Below are positions 14,246 through 18,639 of a stretch of DNA of 18,639 nt, piece by piece. The stretch covers positions 1-18,639 of the forward strand of contig CAZORB010000088.1 of the NCBI GenBank assembly GCA_964581825.1, read 5' to 3'. A model generated the notes under the pieces. That model was given only the letters and a program-made list of their open reading frames with translations, did no database searches and was not told the origin of the DNA. The DNA comes from SYIM01 sp964581825 (GTDB taxonomy: Bacteria > Pseudomonadota > Gammaproteobacteria > Burkholderiales > Burkholderiaceae_E). The translations under genes and the position numbers were made by a program. Numbering within the stretch: the stretch's first letter is position 1; every line of letters starts with the position of its first letter.

Positions 14246-14881
14246 AGGTCGGTGTGCTCCGCCTCGCTCCTGCTCGCCTGCGATCGGTTCAACCAATTCA
14301 CGATCGCGAAGCTTTCGCCTGAAGCTTGATTTGTCGATTGCGGTGCCGAGCACCTCCTCGCAGAGCCGCTGCAGGGCGCCCAGAGTGAAGCGGTCGGGAA
14401 TGAACCCCGTAGGGAAATTGAGAGCTGCGGTCTGCTCGCGGGTTGCCGCAATAGCGCGCGCAACGATCGCGCCATGGTCAAAGGCCAACTGTGCAGCGGT
14501 CATGGGTTCATCGGCCGACATCCAGCGCAGACCCGCGACTCGCTTGCCTGCGACGGGTGCGATTGTTCCCGCTGGGGCAAGCGCCCGGTAGACGACAGAA
14601 AGCCCCCAATCGTGGGCGGCGCGGGGTTCGCGTCCTGCGGAGCCTACCGCACAGAGTTGCGACAGATAGGGCGGGGCAATACCGAGCCGCTCTCTGGCGA
14701 CCCGCCGCGCCGCAGCGTCAAGGTCTTGGTCCTGATCGATCCGGATCACGCCGCCCGGCAAAGCCCAGCGATCCTTGTAAGGCGGCTGCTCGCGCCGAAT
14801 CAGCAGGGTGGCAAGCCCGCCCTCGACTAGCGTCTGCAGGGCGATTTCGATGCGAACCAGGGGCATGGGATAGATCGGCAC
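14216..14881 (-). CDS. NrtR-like regulator (Nudix domain plus winged helix)
   Basis: This 221-aa protein has a Nudix-like N-terminal domain and a C-terminal winged helix. The NrtR family senses ADP-ribose-type ligands and controls NAD and related metabolism. The Nudix box is degenerate: PGG is followed by VIRIDQDQDLD, with an apparent insertion, and the usual REUxEE reads RRVARER (residues 59-65), lacking two Glu residues. That fits a ligand-binding but non-hydrolysing domain. The winged helix (FTLGALQRLCEEVLGTAIDKSSFRRKLRDRELVEP, split here as ordered motifs FTLGALQRL, DKSSFRRKL and ELVEP) matches NrtR. It starts at the GTG at 14881 or the ATG at 14866. It is divergent from the leader/PcfJ unit, with a palindrome in its upstream region, so it probably controls that unit and itself. 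Confidence 0.88.
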   Translation of the reverse strand: MPIYPMPLVRIEIALQTLVEGGLATLLIRREQPPYKDRWALPGGVIRIDQDQDLDAAARRVARERLGIAPPYLSQLCAVGSAGREPRAAHDWGLSVVYRALAPAGTIAPVAGKRVAGLRWMSADEPMTAAQLAFDHGAIVARAIAATREQTAALNFPTGFIPDRFTLGALQRLCEEVLGTAIDKSSFRRKLRDRELVEPIAGEQERGGAHRPSAIYKLRHR

Positions 14882-14898
14882 GGAAGCCTCATGTGGCG

Positions 14899-14922
14899 AA
14901 ATTGCAATGTAAGTTGCAATTT
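14899..14922. promoter_or_regulatory. Candidate operator palindrome for the NrtR-like regulator
   Basis: AAATTGCAA (14899-14907) and TTGCAATTT (14914-14922) form a perfect inverted repeat with a 6-base spacer. A further TTGCAA lies at 14950-14955. It lies in the upstream region of the divergent regulator gene and covers the presumed -35 box of the plus-strand promoter. Binding by the regulator is inferred. Confidence 0.7.
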
Positions 14923-14941
14923 ACCACGAAGTATGTAGAAT
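14914..14941 (+). promoter_or_regulatory. Possible plus-strand promoter for the leader/PcfJ unit
   Basis: TTGCAA (14914-14919) and TAGAAT (14936-14941) are separated by 16 bases, giving a weak-to-moderate sigma70-like match. Transcription would start near 14948, just before the stem-rich leader. Confidence 0.4.
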
Positions 14942-14950
14942 TCACTTCGT
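14926..14950. repeat. Second inverted repeat near the promoter
   Basis: ACGAAGT (14926-14932) and ACTTCGT (14944-14950) form a perfect 7-base inverted repeat around an 11-base spacer that holds the -10 box. It may be a second binding site or cruciform element. Its spacing differs from the TTGCAA palindrome, so a different protein is possible. Confidence 0.45.
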
Positions 14951-14972
14951 TGCAATAAACAACTAACATAAT

Positions 14973-15277
14973 CGTCGGTCTCGTTCTTTTGCTGTTCGCC
15001 CCAACGACCGACGCGCCGGGGCTGGGTACCTGCCGACCGAGCAACGCGCAGGTGGGACAGAGCCGGGATGGCCTCCGGCAAGCGTCCTGAGGCGGTGCGC
15101 TAAGCCGACCGTAAAGACCCTCAGTACGCAAGGAACGGGGACGAGGGAATCCCACCGCCCCAGTCGAACCCCTCTGGTCCCGACTGCAAATTCCAGGACT
15201 TCAGACTCAGCCGGTATCGCCGGCTGGTGCGGACGTCCTGTCCGTTTTGCCCGCGCGCCCACAAGGTTGCCCGGGCA
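14973..15277 (+). ncRNA. Candidate structured leader RNA upstream of the PcfJ gene
   Basis: No convincing gene lies here, but the plus strand can form many perfect stems: CGTCGGTC 14973-14980 with GACCGACG 15006-15013; ACCTGC 15028-15033 with GCAGGT 15048-15053; GCCGG 15062-15066 with CCGGC 15075-15079, enclosed by GGGAC 15054-15058 with GTCCT 15084-15088; GGCGGTG 15091-15097 with CACCGCC 15153-15159, enclosing CCCTC 15118-15122 with GAGGG 15143-15147; CAGTCG 15161-15166 with CGACTG 15181-15186; CAGGAC 15194-15199 with GTCCTG 15235-15240, enclosing CAGCCGG 15208-15214 with CCGGCTG 15220-15226; TGCCCG 15248-15253 with CGGGCA 15272-15277. The region could be a 5-prime leader, riboswitch-like element or independent RNA. 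It matches no known RNA class that I can recognise. Some stems are expected by chance in GC-rich DNA. Confidence 0.5.
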
Positions 15278-15309
15278 GATTCTTCAGTCCCATCCCATAA
15301 GGAGGCTGT

Positions 15310-17172
15310 ATGAGCAGCGCATTTGACGCCTACCCGGCGCTTCTTTACTGCGGCATTTGCCGCGACGATATCGAAGGTTTACCCACGGGTCTTACCCCGG
15401 TGGAGCGGGAGTTGCAGCAACTGACGCCGCCGGTTGAGTTTCTCGCTGCGCACAGCAGTGCTCATCTCGTGTCGTTCGCCCGGCATATTTGCAACATCGT
15501 CGAGGACCCGATCCGGCGGGTCGAGGTGGGCTCGCAACGCTACGCCGCCATACTTGGGGTCGCGGTTTTCCATTTCGAGCCGGACGGCACATTTTCTACC
15601 GCGCTCTGGCGGCGACCCGAGTGCGAGGGCGAGAGCTGGCTGGTGGAGTTTTATCCGCGGGACACCCCGATCCTGGACTTTCCGCGAACTGCGCTCTGGC
15701 ACTCGACGCTGCGCGAGGCGTTTGTGCGCGAAGCACAGGGCCGGATCGGTTGCGAGGAAATTGCAGAGGGTTGGACTGACTGGGCGTGGAACCGGATCCG
15801 CGAGCGCCTGATTGATCCGATTGACCTGCGTCGCCTGCGCGCGCGAATTCGCGGTGGGTTAGCGCTCGACTGGGCCACCGTCTCAATGATGCTCGATGGT
15901 TACCGGTTTGACGGTGCCCGCTTCCCGTGCTCGGTGATCACTTACAACGCGACTCGCAGAGACTTTGGCCTGCTCCGCGACCTGCAGCGGTATTCGGCGC
16001 TTTTCCCGCTGCTCGCGAGGCGGTTCACGCTGCCCGAGGTCGGGGCGGGAGGCTCCGCTGAGGCCGCTGCGCGCCTCAAGCAGGCTTGTCTGAGTATCGG
16101 CCTCAGGCGGGCGCAGTGGCGACTCGTTGCCGAGCGGAGTGCACCGCTTCTGCCGCTTTGGCAAAGCTTTATCCGCGAATTTATGGGCGGCATGCATCGC
16201 GAGCCTGCGGTTGACTTTCTGAGGGTGATCGCGCTTCTCGAGCCGACCGGGCCTATCGACCTTGAGGTCTGGCGCGCCATCCTTTCCATGACCGGCACAT
16301 GCGTCAATGCGCCGCCAAGCTATGCCGACAGCCTCGTCCGGGTCGGGGACACGTTGCGCCACATTGTTCGTCTCATCGCTACCGACCGGGCGCCGTCATG
16401 TCCCGGACAGCGACGCGCCGAGCTTCACGAAATCTGCGCCTGGGTCGCGGACAAGGCGGTGAATGGGCTTTCCCGAAAGCAGCGCGCACAGGGATGGGCC
16501 TACCTGCTTCGGCGGGCGAGGCTGCACGCCGATGAGCGTCGCCGCATGCTTGAACTCGAGTCGATGCAGTGGCCGGTTCCGCTCCATCCGGTTTCGGTGG
16601 GCGAACTGACTGCGGTTCCGCTCACCTGCGGCATGGATCTTTGGGAGGAGTCTGTCGCCATGCACCACTGCGCGGACTTATATGGCGAGCGCTGCGCAGC
16701 AGGAACGACGCTGGTGCTGTCTGTGCGGAGTGCCGATGGGGGGCGCAAGGCAACGCTTGCGATTGAGCGCCGCAGGGGTGACTGGGTGCTGAGTCACGCG
16801 GTAGGGCCTTTTAACCGGCAAATCGGAAAGGAGTTTGACGACTTGATCGACGCGACGCTGTCCCTGCTGAATGCGGTCGACTCAAGCCGCCGACGCTCAC
16901 TGAGGGGCCCGCGGTATCGCATTGATGTGGTCGATAACTTCGATCACGGCGAGTCATGGAGCGAAAACACCTACCGCGGCGTCGAGGCTGCGCTCGGCGA
17001 GGCGTGCCGCATCTGCAGGAGCGGGTTGCCTTCGCGCGATGAAGCGGGGCGAGAGGCCTGGCTTCTTTTCGGCGAGACGCCAATCATCGTGGAGCTTGAT
17101 GGAGCAGAACCAGCGAATTTCGATGCTCTCGAGTACATCAACAAATTGTGTAAAGTCAGCCAGCATTCATAA
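15310..17172 (+). CDS. PcfJ-domain protein
   Basis: This 620-aa protein has a C-terminal PcfJ-like domain (about residues 430-545). The hallmark is MHHCADLYGERC (Met451, His452-453, Cys454), followed by TLVLSVRSADGGRKATLAIERR and WVLSHAVGPFNRQ. PcfJ proteins were named from the pCF10 conjugative plasmid and have no settled biochemistry. The N-terminal 400 residues are helical and unrecognised; a CGICRDD motif lies near the start. The ATG at 15310 follows a near-perfect ribosome binding site, AAGGAGG at 15299-15305. The next gene, an alarmone hydrolase, begins 10 bases after the stop, so the two are cotranscribed. It has no plasmid transfer genes nearby, so the conjugation link need not hold here. 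Confidence 0.88.
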   Translation: MSSAFDAYPALLYCGICRDDIEGLPTGLTPVERELQQLTPPVEFLAAHSSAHLVSFARHICNIVEDPIRRVEVGSQRYAAILGVAVFHFEPDGTFSTALWRRPECEGESWLVEFYPRDTPILDFPRTALWHSTLREAFVREAQGRIGCEEIAEGWTDWAWNRIRERLIDPIDLRRLRARIRGGLALDWATVSMMLDGYRFDGARFPCSVITYNATRRDFGLLRDLQRYSALFPLLARRFTLPEVGAGGSAEAAARLKQACLSIGLRRAQWRLVAERSAPLLPLWQSFIREFMGGMHREPAVDFLRVIALLEPTGPIDLEVWRAILSMTGTCVNAPPSYADSLVRVGDTLRHIVRLIATDRAPSCPGQRRAELHEICAWVADKAVNGLSRKQRAQGWAYLLRRARLHADERRRMLELESMQWPVPLHPVSVGELTAVPLTCGMDLWEESVAMHHCADLYGERCAAGTTLVLSVRSADGGRKATLAIERRRGDWVLSHAVGPFNRQIGKEFDDLIDATLSLLNAVDSSRRRSLRGPRYRIDVVDNFDHGESWSENTYRGVEAALGEACRICRSGLPSRDEAGREAWLLFGETPIIVELDGAEPANFDALEYINKLCKVSQHS

Positions 17173-17182
17173 GGAAGACATC

Positions 17183-17767
17183 ATGAATCGCGATTTCGTT
17201 CTCATTCTCAAGGCAGCCAGCTTTGCCGCTGAAAAACACCGCGGTCAGCTTCGTAAGGATGCTGGGTCGACGGCGTACATCAATCACCCTCTGGAAGTCG
17301 CGAGAATCCTGGCGGAGGAGGGCGGTGTATCAGACCCGGAGGTGATCGCCGCCGCGTTGCTTCACGACACCATTGAGGACACCGAGACCACCGAAGCGGA
17401 GCTGGTCGCGAACTTCGGCTCTCGTGTTGCATCGATGGTGGCTGAGGTGACGGACGACAAGTCCATCACGGACAAGGCGGAGCGCAAGCGCTTGCAGGCG
17501 GTGCATGCAAGCCGCAAGTCGGCGGGCGCGGCCCTGGTCAAGCTTGCTGACAAAACCGCGAATATTCGAGATGTGGGCAATCGACCTGCTGCAGGATGGT
17601 CGAAGGAGCGCAGGCTTGAATATCTGAGGTGGGCGAAGCAGGTCGTTGACGCACTCCCCGTTTCAGATCATTCGTTGAAAGATGTTTTTGAAGCCTCTCA
17701 TTCGAAGTCGGTTTCGTTGGTCAGGGGTGATGATGGCCAACCGAGACCGAACAGCGAGGGCTTGTGA
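17183..17767 (+). CDS. MESH1/SpoT-type HD hydrolase, predicted ppGpp hydrolase
   Basis: This 194-aa protein is a stand-alone HD-domain hydrolase like the hydrolase half of SpoT/Rel and animal MESH1. It shows HRGQLRKD (His19), YINHPLEVA (His35), LLHDTIEDT (His61, Asp62, Glu65, Asp66) and VKLADKTANI (Asp123). These are the metal ligands and the general catalytic ED pair. The likely reaction removes the 3-prime pyrophosphate of ppGpp or a related alarmone. It lacks the synthetase and regulatory domains, and its length is near that of MESH1. The ATG at 17183 has AAGGAAG just upstream. The stop overlaps the start of the acidic gene. Whether the substrate is ppGpp, ppApp or NADPH cannot be told from the sequence. 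Confidence 0.9.
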   Translation: MNRDFVLILKAASFAAEKHRGQLRKDAGSTAYINHPLEVARILAEEGGVSDPEVIAAALLHDTIEDTETTEAELVANFGSRVASMVAEVTDDKSITDKAERKRLQAVHASRKSAGAALVKLADKTANIRDVGNRPAAGWSKERRLEYLRWAKQVVDALPVSDHSLKDVFEASHSKSVSLVRGDDGQPRPNSEGL

Positions 17768-18048
17768 TGCAGCAGTTGATACTTGCTGAGCGCGAAGCCT
17801 CGGGCATGACCAGCACCTGGGATGAGTTCTTGTGCCTCAGCTTGAACGATGACCAGACATTCTTCCTTTGCACCGGTAGACGAGCAGTTCTCGCTGAAGC
17901 GTCCGAGTACTACAACGAAGAAACAGAAGAGCTCGAGGTACCAGAAGAAATCGATGGTCAGGCAGTCTGGGGCATCAAGGATGATTGCGTTGTGGCGGAG
18001 GCAATCGGCAATTACGATGACGATAAGTTATACATGCAATTTGAGTGA
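17767..18048 (+). CDS. Very acidic 93-aa protein, uncharacterised
   Basis: This 93-aa protein has about 23 Asp/Glu against 5 Lys/Arg, with a dense patch NEETEELEVPEEIDG. I recognise no family. It starts at the ATG at 17767, whose A is the last base of the alarmone-hydrolase stop codon; a GTG at 17764 would form a GTGA overlap. The stop at 18046-18048 coincides with what looks like the disrupted fifth codon of a BrnT-type gene, and the final residues MQFE are the BrnT start in the same frame. The natural end of this protein may therefore have been lost or fused. The strong negative charge could suit nucleic-acid mimicry or binding to the toxin, but this is speculation. Confidence 0.7.
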   Translation: MQQLILAEREASGMTSTWDEFLCLSLNDDQTFFLCTGRRAVLAEASEYYNEETEELEVPEEIDGQAVWGIKDDCVVAEAIGNYDDDKLYMQFE

Positions 18049-18303
18049 GACCAAGCCAAAAGTGATGCGTGTTTTCTGGAGCGAGGGTTTGATTTCGCTT
18101 ACGCCGCATCCGCTTTTGCTGACCCCACTCGCATCGCTCGGCAAGACACCCGACACGTGTGCGGAGAGACTCGTTATCAATTGATTGGTCGAATTGATAA
18201 CCGCGTTTTTATTTTGGTGTACACGCCACGGCGCGATGTGATCCGAATCATCTCCGCTCGCAAAGCGAATTCCCGCGAGGTGGCCCGCTATGAAGATCGT
18301 TAG
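18034..18303 (+). pseudogene. brnT: BrnT-family toxin gene interrupted by TGA at codon 5
   Basis: From the ATG at 18034 the frame reads MQFE, then TGA (18046-18048), then DQAKSDACFLERGFDFAY and on to RYQLIGRIDNRVFILVYTPR and VIRIISARKANSREVARYED, ending with TAG at 18301-18303. BrnT toxins start with a pattern such as M-x-F-E-W-D, so the TGA stands exactly where Trp (TGG) is expected. The rest of the 89-residue toxin is intact and typical, including the IISARKA and RYE motifs of the RNase fold. No ATG, GTG or TTG lies soon after the stop, so toxin is probably not made unless the stop is read through. The end overlaps the antitoxin by 14 bases. A sequencing error is also possible. Confidence 0.82.
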
Positions 18304-18625
18304 AAGAACTATTGATGTGAATCATCCAACGGCTAAGCCTGTGGGCAGGATTAATCGCCGTAAGGTGGATGCGACGACGGAGTCAGACATCGCGGCGCAC
18401 AAGGCTGCCGACGATGCTGAGGCGTCATTGGATGCTGCGAAATTTGCGCGGAGGGTTCGCCGTCGGCTCGGATTCAGTCAGACAGAATTTGCTGACCGTA
18501 TCGGTGTGTCACTCGACACCATCCGTAACTGGGAGCAGGGCAAGCGCAGCCCGACTGGCGCGGCGACAGCGCTCTTGAAAGTATTGGATAAGGCGCCGGA
18601 GGTGGCGCTCGCGGCTTTGCGTTGA
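18290..18625 (+). CDS. HTH antitoxin partner of the BrnT-type toxin
   Basis: This 111-aa protein has an N-terminal part (about 1-50) rich in Lys, Arg, Ala and Asp that would wrap the toxin. A C-terminal XRE-type helix-turn-helix follows (FSQTEFADRIGVSLDTIRNWEQGKR). BrnT-type toxins often pair with RHH antitoxins, but HTH partners also occur. It starts at the ATG at 18290, 14 bases inside the end of the toxin frame, which points to translational coupling with it. If the toxin is silent, this antitoxin is an orphan repressor. A short inverted repeat (GAACG 18627-18631, CGTTC 18634-18638) follows its stop, at the edge of the window. Confidence 0.85.
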   Translation: MKIVRRTIDVNHPTAKPVGRINRRKVDATTESDIAAHKAADDAEASLDAAKFARRVRRRLGFSQTEFADRIGVSLDTIRNWEQGKRSPTGAATALLKVLDKAPEVALAALR

Positions 18626-18639
18626 GGAACGACCGTTCG

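Noticed and set aside
15033..15111. Repeated CCGACCG as a CRISPR or iteron array
   Set aside because: The motif is short, irregularly spaced and embedded in stems, with no regular repeat-spacer pattern.
14889..15155. Short minus-strand frames in the stem-rich region
   Set aside because: No ribosome binding site or family signature was seen, and the region is better explained by its inverted repeats.
15091..15190. A possible tRNA, tmRNA or cobalamin riboswitch
   Set aside because: I looked for T-arm and acceptor features, tmRNA ends and the B12 box, and none fits.

Overview
The window is about 18.6 kb of GC-rich DNA, densely coded. It looks like the chromosome, or a large accessory island, of a Gram-negative proteobacterium, probably beta- or gammaproteobacterial. 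Pointers are lipobox lipoproteins, GC-rich codon use, RelE/HigA/BrnT addiction modules and an NrtR-type regulator. Nothing in the sequence fixes the species. I see no rRNA, tRNA, CRISPR array, transposase or integrase.

Layout. (1) 214-1239: two lipoprotein genes in tandem, then about 420 bases with no convincing gene but a nested hairpin. (2) 1659-2630: a WYL-domain regulator. (3) 2643-3596: a toxin-antitoxin block with a good sigma70-like promoter, a Phd/RelB-type antitoxin, a RelE/StbE toxin and a HigA-type antitoxin without its usual HigB. (4) 3602-5371, minus strand: a calcineurin-like phosphoesterase, a broken HAD-fold gene and an alpha/beta hydrolase. (5) 5504-14245, plus strand: nine genes with overlaps or gaps of about 12 bases or less. 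They start with two unrecognised proteins (621 and 344 aa), followed by a MoxR-type AAA+ ATPase, a DUF2201-type protein (HExxH region plus vWA-like MIDAS domain), a secreted DUF3857/transglutaminase protein, a tiny lipoprotein and three small uncharacterised proteins. (6) 14216-14881, minus strand: an NrtR-like regulator (degenerate Nudix domain plus winged helix). (7) 14899-15309: an operator-like palindrome, a possible plus-strand promoter and about 300 bases rich in nested perfect stems. (8) 15310-18048: a PcfJ-domain protein, a MESH1/SpoT-type HD alarmone hydrolase and a very acidic 93-aa protein. (9) 18034-18625: a BrnT-type toxin gene interrupted by TGA at codon 5, overlapping an intact HTH antitoxin.

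How the parts may work together. The MoxR/vWA pair is a known chaperone-like ATPase plus adaptor pairing. The two large upstream genes overlap it and are probably its dedicated partners, with a periplasmic transglutaminase-like arm downstream. To the right, the NrtR-like regulator sits divergently from a structured leader, PcfJ and a predicted ppGpp hydrolase, with a TTGCAA-type palindrome over the presumed -35 box. This suggests, but does not prove, a nucleotide-sensing regulatory circuit. Together with two toxin-antitoxin loci, the region reads as accessory, possibly stress- or defence-related DNA. The best candidates for something undescribed are the four-gene MoxR module and the leader/PcfJ/alarmone-hydrolase unit.
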